64,000 nucleotides of DNA. Source: Kluyvera sp036759925 (GTDB taxonomy: Bacteria > Pseudomonadota > Gammaproteobacteria > Enterobacterales > Enterobacteriaceae). Shown here one piece after another: positions 1-7,701 of the stretch (within the stretch, counting starts at the first letter, position 1; each line of letters begins with the position of its first letter). The stretch lies in contig NZ_JAPKIB010000001.1 of NCBI RefSeq assembly GCF_036759925.1, positions 434,001 to 498,000 of the forward strand, in the 5' to 3' direction. Under the pieces are notes generated by a model. It had not been told where the DNA came from, searched no databases, and was given only the letters and a program-made list of their open reading frames with translations. A program made the translations under genes and the position numbers.

Positions 1-752
1 TGTAAGGTATCGGCCTGCGCCAGCGCCTGCGACAGCCAGGCTTTGGCGACGGGCACCGTCTCCTGCCAGCTGGCGTGGCGCGGCCGCAATGCCGCCAGCG
101 CGGCCGACAGCGTACAGCCGGTGCCGTGAGTGTTTTTGGTCACCACACGCGGCGCGGTAAAACGCATTTCACCCTCGGCGGTAAACAGCCAGTCGGGGCT
201 TTCTGCATCATCAAGATGCCCACCTTTCATCAGCACCGCTTCGCAGCCGAGCGCCCGCAGCGCTCTGCCCTGCTCCAGCATCTCACGCTCGTTACGAGCA
301 TGCGGCGTATCGAGCAGCGCCGCGGCCTCCGGCAGGTTTGGCGTAATCAGCGAGACCTGCGGCAGCAGGCGCTGGCGCAGCGTCTCAACGGCGGATACGG
401 AAAGCAATGGGTCACCGCTTTTGGCCAGCATCACCGTATCCAGCACCACGTTCTGAATATGATAGCGTTGCAGTCGCTCGGCCACCGCCTCGACGATATC
501 CGTCTCCGCCAGCATACCGATTTTGGTGGTGTCGATGCGCACGTCGCTGAACACGGAATCTAACTGCGCGGCGACAAAGTCGGGTTCAATCCGGTAGACC
601 GACTGCACTCCACGGGTGTTCTGCGCCACCAGCGCGGTGATAACAGAACAGCCGTAGGCGCCAAGCGCCGAGAAGGTTTTCAGGTCGGCCTGAATGCCCG
701 CGCCGCCGCTAGGATCGGTACCGGCAATGGTCAGGGCATTGATACGCTTCAT
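1..752 (-). CDS. thiD: Hydroxymethylpyrimidine/phosphomethylpyrimidine kinase, C-terminus cut by window edge
   Basis: ThiD phosphorylates HMP and then HMP-P to make the pyrimidine half of thiamine in the cytoplasm. Reading the minus strand from the ATG at 752 gives MKRINALTIAGTDPSGGAGI, the characteristic ribokinase-fold N-terminus, and the frame stays open to position 1. About 250 residues are present; the family is usually about 266 long, so roughly 16 C-terminal residues lie outside the window. The GTGCTLSAA anion-hole/catalytic motif is visible near the end. The ATG overlaps the thiM stop by four bases (ATGA), implying translational coupling, and both genes should be under the thiM riboswitch. 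Confidence 0.95.
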   Translation of the reverse strand, partial: MKRINALTIAGTDPSGGAGIQADLKTFSALGAYGCSVITALVAQNTRGVQSVYRIEPDFVAAQLDSVFSDVRIDTTKIGMLAETDIVEAVAERLQRYHIQNVVLDTVMLAKSGDPLLSVSAVETLRQRLLPQVSLITPNLPEAAALLDTPHARNEREMLEQGRALRALGCEAVLMKGGHLDDAESPDWLFTAEGEMRFTAPRVVTKNTHGTGCTLSAALAALRPRHASWQETVPVAKAWLSQALAQADTL

Positions 753-1534
753 GCCGCTACCTCCCCGTGCATCACATACAAGGCATCAAGAAACGCAGGA
801 ACAAAACTGCCCGGCCCTCGCCCCTGCGCAGCAAGCTGCCCCGCCCGCTTCATCACCGCGCAGGCTCCTGCGACGTTCAGCAAACGGTCGCCCGGTAAGG
901 CACAGCTCGCCGCCACGACGGCCGAGAGCGCGCAGCCGGTGCCGACCACGCGGGTCATCAATAGAGAGCCGCCGTTCACCGCCAACGTTCGTGCACCGTC
1001 GGTGATGTAATCAACTTCGCCGGTCACTGCAACCATCGCCCCGCTTGCGCACGCCAGTTTCTGCGCCGCTGGCAGCGCCGCCGCTGCGGTATCGGTGGTA
1101 TCCACGCCGCGCCCGCCCTGGCTTTCTCCAGCCAGCGCCATAATTTCTGAGGCATTGCCACGAATCGCCGCCGGGGCCATCTGCACCAGTTCGCGGCAGA
1201 AGTCACTGCGCAGCGTCAACGCGCCCACCGCCACCGGATCGAGCGCCCACGGCGTTCCCGCCCGGTTCGCGCTCTCAACCGCCGCCCGCATCGCCTGAGC
1301 ACGCGGCTGGGTTAAGGTGCCGACGTTAATCAATAATGCGCTGGCAATAGCCGAGAACTGCGCGGCTTCTCCGGCATCAATGACCATTGCTGGCGATGCG
1401 CCGAGCGCCAGCAATACGTTGGCGGTAAAGGTCTGTACGACATCGTTAGTCATACAGTGAACAAGGGGAGAATGTTGCTGCAGAAGGAGTGCGGTGTGCG
1501 CGAATTGCGCGGGACTTAGCAGGTCGGCTTGCAT
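749..1534 (-). CDS. thiM: Hydroxyethylthiazole kinase
   Basis: ThiM phosphorylates 4-methyl-5-(2-hydroxyethyl)thiazole, salvaging the thiazole half of thiamine. The 261-residue protein has the family length and ribokinase-like fold; the VVGTGCALSAVVAA stretch near residue 215 is the conserved phosphate-binding/catalytic loop. It is the first gene of a thiM-thiD operon on the minus strand, with a TPP riboswitch about 45-125 bases upstream. The start is the ATG at 1534, which follows an AGGAGCAAACC ribosome site. Nothing in the protein looks unusual. Confidence 0.95.
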   Translation of the reverse strand: MQADLLSPAQFAHTALLLQQHSPLVHCMTNDVVQTFTANVLLALGASPAMVIDAGEAAQFSAIASALLINVGTLTQPRAQAMRAAVESANRAGTPWALDPVAVGALTLRSDFCRELVQMAPAAIRGNASEIMALAGESQGGRGVDTTDTAAAALPAAQKLACASGAMVAVTGEVDYITDGARTLAVNGGSLLMTRVVGTGCALSAVVAASCALPGDRLLNVAGACAVMKRAGQLAAQGRGPGSFVPAFLDALYVMHGEVAA

Positions 1535-1580
1535 GGTTTGCTCCTGCCAAAACGCGAAGAAGCAATGACCTGGCGGTCTC

Positions 1581-1660
1581 TGACTTCCCTACGCTGGCAT
1601 TATCCAGATCAGGTGGTACGGGTTTTTCTCAGCCTTCGTAAAGAAGGGCACCCCGAGTCA
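1581..1660 (-). promoter_or_regulatory. TPP riboswitch (THI element) upstream of thiMD
   Basis: The minus strand carries the hallmark THI-box segments in order: ACTCGGGGTGCCC, GGCTGAGAA, ACCTGATCTGGATAATGCC and AGCGTAGGGAAGT. These form the pyrimidine- and pyrophosphate-sensor arms of the thiamine pyrophosphate aptamer. The thiM start codon is about 46 bases downstream. In E. coli the thiM aptamer blocks the Shine-Dalgarno when TPP is bound; the same mechanism is likely here. Confidence 0.96.
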
Positions 1661-1775
1661 TTTGAATCAATTTATGGCGATTAACTTGTCATTAATAGCT
1701 GCCCGCAATAATGCCAGCAGGATGCACGACAAACAAGCCCATACGTTGAGCGGACCGCATTACGCGACTGATGAC

Positions 1776-3128
1776 TTAGCCATAATGTTTCCGCGGCGCT
1801 TTACCCTGTTTCGCTAAATACATCGCTTTGTCGGCATAATCGAGAAGCTGGCGCTCATCGCTGCCATGCTCTGGATAACAGGCAATCCCAATACTGGGTT
1901 CGATGGTCAACATATGGCCCTGCAGGCTAAAAGACGTGCGGAACGCGTTATCAATTTTTTGAGCGACCCGCGCCGCATGTTCAGGCGACAACGTTCCCTG
2001 AATCAACACCACAAACTCATCACCGCCAATGCGCGCGACGGTATCCGATTCACGTACGCAACGCTTCAGGCGCACGGCGGTCTCTTGCAGCAGCAGATCG
2101 CCCATGCCGTGGCCCAGCGTGTCGTTAACCTGCTTAAATTTGTCGAGATCGATAAACAGCAACGCCAGTTGACCTTGTTCGCGGCGTACCGTCGCCAGCG
2201 TTGTTTTCAGGCGATCGTACAATAGGCTACGGTTCGGCAGGTCGGTCAGTTGATCGTACTGCGCCATATGCTGCAATCGGGCCTGCATCTGCTGGCGTTC
2301 AATCACCGTCGCAATTTGTGTCGATACAAACTGCAGCAGTTCCTGATCCTGTTCGTTGTAGCACACGCCGCCCGGATAACTTTTGAGCACTAACGCGCCA
2401 ATCGTGCCTTTATGCGACTTTAGCGGCACGCCCAGCCAACAGAATGGATTCATACTAAAGGAGGTGCGCAACTCTTCCATACGCCCTGCCATCGTTTCAG
2501 GCGTGAGCAGCAGAGGTTGACCGGTATGAATGACTTCCGCGTAAAACGTCTCCGGGATCAGCGTAAACGGCTCCGGGGTCTCCTGAAACTCGTCCACATG
2601 GTACGGGAAGCTCAGTTGGGCCGTTTTATCATCATAGAGCGTCACCGAGAAATTATCGGCCGGTAGCAGCGTACCGACTATCTCATGAATACGCTGGAAT
2701 AGTTTGAGCAGATCTTCAGCGGTATGTGCGGCTTCAGAAATGGCATAAAGCACCGACTGGAGCAATTCGGAACGTTTACGCTCGGTGATATCGCGGGCCA
2801 CGCCGATACGTAATTGATCGGCCGGTGACCAACGCGCTGACCACATGATATTCAAGACCTGCCCATTTTTGTGGACATAACGATTTTCGAAATGAAATTG
2901 CGGGTTACCTGCCATCACATCGACAATCGAATTTCGGGTTAATTCCTGGTCTTCCGGCAACATCATGTCAAACATGTTACTGCCGATCAGTTCTTTCGGA
3001 GTATAACCAAAAATACGCTCGCAGGACGCGCTGGCAAAAATGATATTGGCATGGGCGTCAACGGCAAAAACAGCGTCCATCATGAGATCGATAAAACTGC
3101 TCAACGGTGCGTGAGAATTCGATTCCAT
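1776..3128 (-). CDS. PAS-GAF-GGDEF diguanylate cyclase
   Basis: A likely cytoplasmic sensor that makes c-di-GMP. No signal peptide or membrane segment is seen. Residues about 10-120 form a PAS domain ending in the typical DITERKR linker, about 125-275 look like a GAF domain, and about 285-450 are a GGDEF domain. The active-site GGDEF is intact at residues 368-372. An RESD at 359-362 lies exactly five residues before it, matching the RxxD product-inhibition site. No EAL domain follows, so synthesis rather than breakdown is expected. The gene stands alone between the thiM riboswitch and an AT-rich gap. I do not recognise a named E. coli orthologue, and the PAS and GAF ligands cannot be read from sequence. 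Confidence 0.9.
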   Translation of the reverse strand: MESNSHAPLSSFIDLMMDAVFAVDAHANIIFASASCERIFGYTPKELIGSNMFDMMLPEDQELTRNSIVDVMAGNPQFHFENRYVHKNGQVLNIMWSARWSPADQLRIGVARDITERKRSELLQSVLYAISEAAHTAEDLLKLFQRIHEIVGTLLPADNFSVTLYDDKTAQLSFPYHVDEFQETPEPFTLIPETFYAEVIHTGQPLLLTPETMAGRMEELRTSFSMNPFCWLGVPLKSHKGTIGALVLKSYPGGVCYNEQDQELLQFVSTQIATVIERQQMQARLQHMAQYDQLTDLPNRSLLYDRLKTTLATVRREQGQLALLFIDLDKFKQVNDTLGHGMGDLLLQETAVRLKRCVRESDTVARIGGDEFVVLIQGTLSPEHAARVAQKIDNAFRTSFSLQGHMLTIEPSIGIACYPEHGSDERQLLDYADKAMYLAKQGKAPRKHYG

Positions 3129-3896
3129 AGAGAAAGTCAGGCCTGAATATAGGAGTGAGTGCGACTACCCTTAAGAACCGTCGCCCATAAGCACTACAGC
3201 AAAGGTTAAATATAGTACAGCGACAGTTTACTATACAATCAAAAAGCATGACGCCACGGCGTTAAAAAGGCGCGAACGTATCGCAATCGCCCCAGGAGAT
3301 ATAGTGGACCACGACAGCCTAGACCTAATAACTGGCTTCCTTTTAAAAAACCATGTAATAACAGTGGTAAATTATCTTCTTTATTGTGTCTGAAAAAACG
3401 GGGGTCTCTCAAATAAGGTCCACTCCTCTTTGGCGACGTGGCGTTCAGGTGAAGATTCTCGCTTATCTTGCTCACCGCGTTAGAAATAGGTTTACGGTGT
3501 TCCGGTTGCATCATTCATTCTTGTTTTCGCTGGAGGATATTTCTAGCGATGTTTTTTACCCACCCACTTTTCATACCTATTATTTTTGCATCACACTAGC
3601 AAACCAATATTTAAATTTTAATTAACAATCATGCTTTGAGAATAATCTGCACATCAGGACAACTCCTTCATATGAAAGTAAAGATCATTAAGGCATCCAG
3701 TGTGAATAACACTCAATGAAAATAAAAATGAATGAAATCATTAAACTCCGGTATCCGTTCATCAGAATAAGCTTTTAACTTCGAATAGTAACCATTCACA
3801 ACAAAGGAAGCGTGTTAGCGTAAGCGACTGTTTATTATAATCAATAACAATAAACATCATGACTGTTCGTTGCATCGATCGCTTCCGATTCTATGC

Positions 3897-3910
3897 ATGA
3901 TCTAAATCAA
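3897..3910. promoter_or_regulatory. Candidate FNR-like box
   Basis: ATGAT-CTAA-ATCAA differs from the FNR/ANR consensus TTGAT-N4-ATCAA at one position. It lies about 150 bases before the small ORF at 4052 and about 370 before the lipoprotein gene. In AT-rich DNA a near match can arise by chance, so this is only a candidate. Confidence 0.25.
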
Positions 3911-4051
3911 TATTCAAATGACCATCTTAGTTGATAGTTGCTTTGCGTTACGAAAGAAGGGAATCGTGTGTCCGTGACACTATTAGCGGTTTTCTTTTTT
4001 GGTACAACGTAAACAATAATGATGATAGCCGTTCTATAAAATAAATAGCCG

Positions 4052-4174
4052 ATGATAAAACTCATTCTTGCTTACGCCATTGCCTCTATGGCATTGGTGG
4101 CGACAGGTGTGCTTCTTGGTGCGGTATTTAACAATACTCTATCAACGATTAGCATTGACTGTAACCACGAATAA
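4052..4174 (+). CDS. Possible 40-residue single-span membrane protein
   Basis: The ORF begins MIKLILAYAIASMALVATGV and continues with a hydrophobic run to about residue 26, then a short polar tail ending in IDCNHE. The pattern is that of a small bitopic inner-membrane protein. The ribosome site is weak (no clear GGAG before the ATG). It lies 103 bases upstream of the lipoprotein gene on the same strand and could share its transcript. I recognise no family. It may be a chance ORF, although its strongly hydrophobic composition is suggestive. Confidence 0.4.
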   Translation: MIKLILAYAIASMALVATGVLLGAVFNNTLSTISIDCNHE

Positions 4175-4277
4175 TTCAGACTACACTTAATTTTTTACAT
4201 TTTGCTAGTAATAACGGAAGTGATTAAATAATCTTTCCGATTAAATATTGTGTGTTAATTAATAAGAAATAAGGTTA

Positions 4278-4769
4278 ATGATGAAAGCTAAAATGATGGT
4301 GTTAGCCGTTCTGGTTGGTTCCGCAGCGCTGGCAGGTTGCAGCTCCCCGGCACAGCGCATGGCTTCCTGCGAAGCACAGGGCGTCTCTAAAGACACCTGC
4401 TATTTATCCGAGCAGAACCGCCAGCAGAGCATTAACAATGCGGCGATGACGGCGGCGTACGCTAATGCGGCAAACGCTACCCGCAGCAAAGACGTCGAGC
4501 AGCACGCTCAAGCCGCGCACGTCGCGGACCCAATGCGCGAAGCGACCCTCTCCTCCAACGTCCTGAAAGCCACCCTGTCAAACGGCTTCTTCTCCGCGAC
4601 CATCAACGGTAAGAAAGCGGTGGTTAAGCGTGTTAACGCCAATTTCTATGAAATTCGCGGGGCGGGCTATGTGATTTCCGTCAGCATGAATGCCGACGGT
4701 ATTGAAAGCGCGTCATGGAATAAAACCCATGGCCGCGATAACGGGATGCTGACCGTTACCCAGAAGTAA
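4278..4769 (+). CDS. Small predicted lipoprotein of unknown function
   Basis: A 163-residue protein with a lipoprotein signal: a basic start, a hydrophobic core, then the lipobox LAGC with the lipidated cysteine at residue 21. Serines follow the cysteine, so there is no Asp+2 inner-membrane retention signal and outer-membrane sorting is likely. Residues about 50-85 are Ala/Asn-rich and probably helical. Residues about 90-160 look like a compact beta-rich domain with alternating hydrophobics. The start could be either of two adjacent ATGs (4278 or 4281). A strong terminator follows, so it is the last gene of its unit. I do not recognise the family. Confidence 0.8.
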   Translation: MMKAKMMVLAVLVGSAALAGCSSPAQRMASCEAQGVSKDTCYLSEQNRQQSINNAAMTAAYANAANATRSKDVEQHAQAAHVADPMREATLSSNVLKATLSNGFFSATINGKKAVVKRVNANFYEIRGAGYVISVSMNADGIESASWNKTHGRDNGMLTVTQK

Positions 4770-4775
4770 TTCGCT

Positions 4776-4803
4776 AAGGAGGCTTCGGCCTCCTTCTTTC
4801 TTT
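4776..4803 (+). terminator. Rho-independent terminator after the lipoprotein gene
   Basis: A perfect 8-base stem, AAGGAGGC-TTCG-GCCTCCTT, with a stable UUCG-type loop, is followed by a pyrimidine/T-rich run. It starts six bases after the stop codon at 4769. Confidence 0.9.
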
Positions 4804-4816
4804 ATTGGGTGGCGTC

Positions 4817-4847
4817 TTCCCGGCGTCGCTTTACTCGACCGGGCTAC
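4817..4847. repeat. REP-like inverted element
   Basis: The sequence runs from TTCCCGGCGTCGC to CGACCGGGCTAC, an imperfect palindrome that recurs in gaps throughout this window. The stop codon of the convergent LysR gene (TAG on the minus strand, 4844-4846) lies inside the element. Confidence 0.75.
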
Positions 4848-5764
4848 GGGGTATCGCGAAGCGCTTTTAACAGCAATGTGAAACAGGCTTCGATAAGCGG
4901 CGGCAGCGTCTGCGGGCCACGCATTAACGCGACGGTACGCGTTAGCTCTGGCTGCTGAAGCTGCGCGACTCGCAGCGCCGCATCCTGCAGATGGGTAGTG
5001 TACAGCTGCGGAAGGATCCCCACCGCTAAGCGCGAGCGCACCAACCCGTACAGCGTTTCAATATAATCAACCTGATAGCGGGTATTGAGCGTCAACCGCT
5101 GGCTCTCCACCAGCGCGCCAACCAGACGCTGAATATTACCTTTTGAGAACACTGCAATATCGCGCCCTGCCAGCTGTTTCCACGGTAAATGTGGCTGCCC
5201 GGCCAGCGGGTCATCCACATGCAGTATCGCCACCAGCGGGTCTTCACGCAGCGGAAAAACCTGCAATTCAGCGGGCAGAGAACTGTCGATAGCCCCCACG
5301 CCAAAATCAATGTGTCCGCTTTGCAGATCGCGCGCCAGTGCGTCGTTGGTGCGATCGAGAAACTCGACGCGCAGGCGCGGAAATGCCTGCGCTAGCGCCT
5401 CGGGTAACAGCGGAAACAGCAGCGAACTGACCGACGGCACCAGCCCAATGCGCACCGTGCCATCACCGCCCGCTTCCACAATCTGCTGCATATCGTGAAA
5501 CGCCAGCTGCGCCACGCTCAGCACCCGCTGGGCATGCGGCAAAATGGCCGCCCCCAGCTCGGTCAGCGTCACCGCCGAGGCGGTACGGTTGACCAGCTTA
5601 CCGCCCAGCACCGTTTCAATCTGGCGCAGAGCGCTGCTCAGCGCCGGTTGGCTAATCGCCAGCCGGTTAGAGGTATCGGTAAAGTGACGCAGCTGCGCCA
5701 GCGTGACAAAATACTGCAACTGTTTAAGCGAGAGCGCAGGCAATCGCTGCCAGGGGTCGGTCAT
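4844..5764 (-). CDS. LysR-family regulator divergent from adenine deaminase
   Basis: About 306 residues. The N-terminal winged helix-turn-helix includes LKQLQYFVTLAQL and AISQPALSSALRQIE, typical of LysR activators. The rest is the periplasmic-binding-protein-like effector domain. I prefer the ATG at 5764; a GTG at 5776 would add four residues. It is divergently transcribed from the adenine deaminase/permease pair, with a T-N11-A box in the shared 125-base gap. Control of adenine catabolism is therefore the obvious inference, perhaps with a purine as co-inducer. No known orthologue name comes to mind. Confidence 0.88.
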   Translation of the reverse strand: MTDPWQRLPALSLKQLQYFVTLAQLRHFTDTSNRLAISQPALSSALRQIETVLGGKLVNRTASAVTLTELGAAILPHAQRVLSVAQLAFHDMQQIVEAGGDGTVRIGLVPSVSSLLFPLLPEALAQAFPRLRVEFLDRTNDALARDLQSGHIDFGVGAIDSSLPAELQVFPLREDPLVAILHVDDPLAGQPHLPWKQLAGRDIAVFSKGNIQRLVGALVESQRLTLNTRYQVDYIETLYGLVRSRLAVGILPQLYTTHLQDAALRVAQLQQPELTRTVALMRGPQTLPPLIEACFTLLLKALRDTP

Positions 5765-5794
5765 GGTGTGCTTCACTCGTGGCTATCACGCACA

Positions 5795-5809
5795 ATAAGC
5801 TGAAGTTAT
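5795..5809. promoter_or_regulatory. Candidate LysR-type T-N11-A operator between regulator and ade
   Basis: ATAAGCTGAAGTTAT contains an ATAA/TTAT dyad with T at 5796 and A at 5808, fitting the T-N11-A LysR binding motif. It lies in the divergent promoter region, about 85 bases before the adenine deaminase start. Confidence 0.4.
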
Positions 5810-5889
5810 CGGGTGATAAATTTAATCATCTGGGCAACCGTTTGCTCTGCCCCTAAAGTAGCACGCATTATCCCTGCGCCGGAGTTGTT

Positions 5890-7683
5890 ATGTCCAGCAA
5901 TGCTGAAAACCGCCGCCGCGCCGTTCAGGCCGCACGTGGCGAGTCCCCGTTTGATCTTTTGCTCACCGATGCCAACGTTGTCGATATGGCGACCGGTGAA
6001 ATTCGCGAAGCCGATGTCGGTATCGTTGGCGATATGATTGCCAGCGTCCACCCGCGCGGCAGCCGCAGCGACACGCTGGAACATCACTCCCTGCCCGGCG
6101 TTTACCTCTCTCCAGGCCTGATGGACACCCACGTTCACCTCGAAAGTTCACATCTGCCGCCGGAGCGCTACGCGGAGATCGTACTGGCACAGGGCACCAC
6201 CGCCGTATTCTGGGATCCGCATGAGCTGGCAAACGTGCTGGGCGTCGCGGGCGTTCGCTATGCCGTAGAAGCCAGTCGTCATCTGCCCCTGCAGGTGATG
6301 GTCGCCGCACCGTCCAGCGTGCCGTCTACGCCGGGGCTGGAGATGTCCGGGGCCGATTTTGCCGGTGCCGAAATGGAAACCATGCTGGGCTGGCCGGAAG
6401 TGCGCGGCGTAGCGGAAGTGATGGACATGCACGGCGTGCTACACGGCAGCTGCCGGATGCAGGAGATCGTGCAGGCGGGGCTCAACAGCGGCAAGCTGAT
6501 TGAAGGCCACGCCCGTGGCTTGAGCGGTGCCGACCTGCAAGCCTATCTTGCCGCAGGCGTCACCTCCGATCACGAACTGACCTCCGCCGACGACGCGCTT
6601 GAGAAACTGCGCGCCGGTCTGACCCTGGAAATTCGCGGCTCGCACCCTTACCTGCTGCCGGATATCGTCAAGGCGCTGAAATCACTGCCGCATCTCTCTT
6701 CACAAATTACCGTCTGTACTGACGATGTGCCGCCGGACATGCTGCTGGAAAAAGGCGGCATTATCGCCCTGCTGAATCTGCTGATTGAACATGGCCTGAC
6801 AGCGACCGATGCCCTGCGCTTCGCCACCCTGAACGCCGCCATTCGCCTGCAGCGCTATGACCTTGGGCTGATTGCCGCCGGACGTCGCGCCGACCTCGTG
6901 GTATTCGATTCGCTGGAAAAACTCAACGCCCGCGCGGTGTACGTCGCCGGAAAGCAGATTGCCCGCGACGGCAAGCTGCTAGACGCGTTGACCGCCGCCG
7001 TTGGGGTCACGCCGCCGCGTAATACCCTGCGCCTCTCCCCGCTTGAGGCTGATGATTTCTCGCTGCGCGTGGGCAATATCCAGCACGGCACCGCCCGTCT
7101 GCGCCACATCCGCGGCGCGCGCTTTACCCAATGGGGCGAAATCGACGTACAGATCCGCAACGGCGAGGTCGAGATCCCAGCGGGCTTCAGCCTGATCTGG
7201 GTGAAGCACCGTCACGGCCGCCATGAAGCCAAACCGCAGATTGCCCTGCTGGAAGGCTGGGGTGAGCTGCGCGGCGCAATTGCAACCAGCTACTCGCACG
7301 ACTCCCACAACCTGGTGGTGCTGGGGCGTAACGCCGAGGATATGGCGCTGGCGGCCAATCAGCTGTTCGCCTCCGGCGGCGGCATGGCGCTGGCGCAAAA
7401 CGGCGGCATTCTGGCCCACGTGGCGATGCCGATTGCCGGCATGCTCTCCGACAAACCGGCGCATACGCTGGCCGCTGAATTCCGCCAGCTGCGCGACCTG
7501 AGCGCCGAGATAGCCGACTGGGAGCCGCCGTACCGCGTCTTTAAGGCGATTGAAGGCACCTGTCTTGCCTGCAACGCCGGGCCGCATTTAACCGATTTAG
7601 GGCTGACCGACGGCACGACGCGCCAGATAGTCGACCCCGTACTGGATTGCCGGGAAACGCCGGAACACACATCACAACAATAA
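5890..7683 (+). CDS. Adenine deaminase (amidohydrolase family)
   Basis: Predicted to hydrolyse adenine to hypoxanthine and ammonia in the cytoplasm. The 597-residue protein has the bacterial adenine deaminase layout: an N-terminal beta domain, the metal-binding HVH at residues 81-83 within a DTHVHLESSH motif, DPHE at 109-112, and a C-terminal domain. The invariant CTDD motif lies near residue 280. It differs markedly from my recollection of E. coli Ade (YicP), so it is probably a second adenine deaminase type rather than the direct orthologue. It is followed 18 bases later by an AzgA-type purine permease on the same strand, which strongly supports adenine as substrate. Confidence 0.9.
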   Translation: MSSNAENRRRAVQAARGESPFDLLLTDANVVDMATGEIREADVGIVGDMIASVHPRGSRSDTLEHHSLPGVYLSPGLMDTHVHLESSHLPPERYAEIVLAQGTTAVFWDPHELANVLGVAGVRYAVEASRHLPLQVMVAAPSSVPSTPGLEMSGADFAGAEMETMLGWPEVRGVAEVMDMHGVLHGSCRMQEIVQAGLNSGKLIEGHARGLSGADLQAYLAAGVTSDHELTSADDALEKLRAGLTLEIRGSHPYLLPDIVKALKSLPHLSSQITVCTDDVPPDMLLEKGGIIALLNLLIEHGLTATDALRFATLNAAIRLQRYDLGLIAAGRRADLVVFDSLEKLNARAVYVAGKQIARDGKLLDALTAAVGVTPPRNTLRLSPLEADDFSLRVGNIQHGTARLRHIRGARFTQWGEIDVQIRNGEVEIPAGFSLIWVKHRHGRHEAKPQIALLEGWGELRGAIATSYSHDSHNLVVLGRNAEDMALAANQLFASGGGMALAQNGGILAHVAMPIAGMLSDKPAHTLAAEFRQLRDLSAEIADWEPPYRVFKAIEGTCLACNAGPHLTDLGLTDGTTRQIVDPVLDCRETPEHTSQQ

Positions 7684-7701
7684 TCACGGGAGCGCCACAC
7701 C

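Larger units (their letters stand above)
3129..4277. other. Long AT-rich intergenic stretch between the diguanylate cyclase and a lipoprotein gene
   Basis: About 1.15 kb without a convincing large gene. Base composition falls clearly toward AT from about 3500 to 4277, unlike the GC-rich flanks, which often marks H-NS-bound or acquired DNA. The one coding candidate is a 40-residue hydrophobic ORF at 4052-4174 (separate entry). A FNR-like dyad, ATGAT-N4-ATCAA, lies at 3897-3910. ORFs of 79-91 codons at 3239-3625 have no family resemblance that I can see and no good ribosome sites. Confidence 0.5.

Noticed and set aside
3239..3514. 91-codon minus-strand ORF upstream of the diguanylate cyclase
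   Set aside because: No hydrophobic or domain pattern, no ribosome site, and no recognised family; not strong enough to annotate.
3386..3625. 79-codon plus-strand ORF in the AT-rich gap
   Set aside because: Ends in a Phe/Tyr-rich tail typical of AT-rich noncoding DNA; no ribosome site.
5814..5828. FNR site between the LysR gene and ade
   Set aside because: TGAT-N7-ATCA has the wrong spacing for FNR (N4) and overlaps the probable promoter AT tract.
6979..7587. Open frame antisense to the adenine deaminase gene
   Set aside because: No start context or motifs; explained by codon bias of the real gene.
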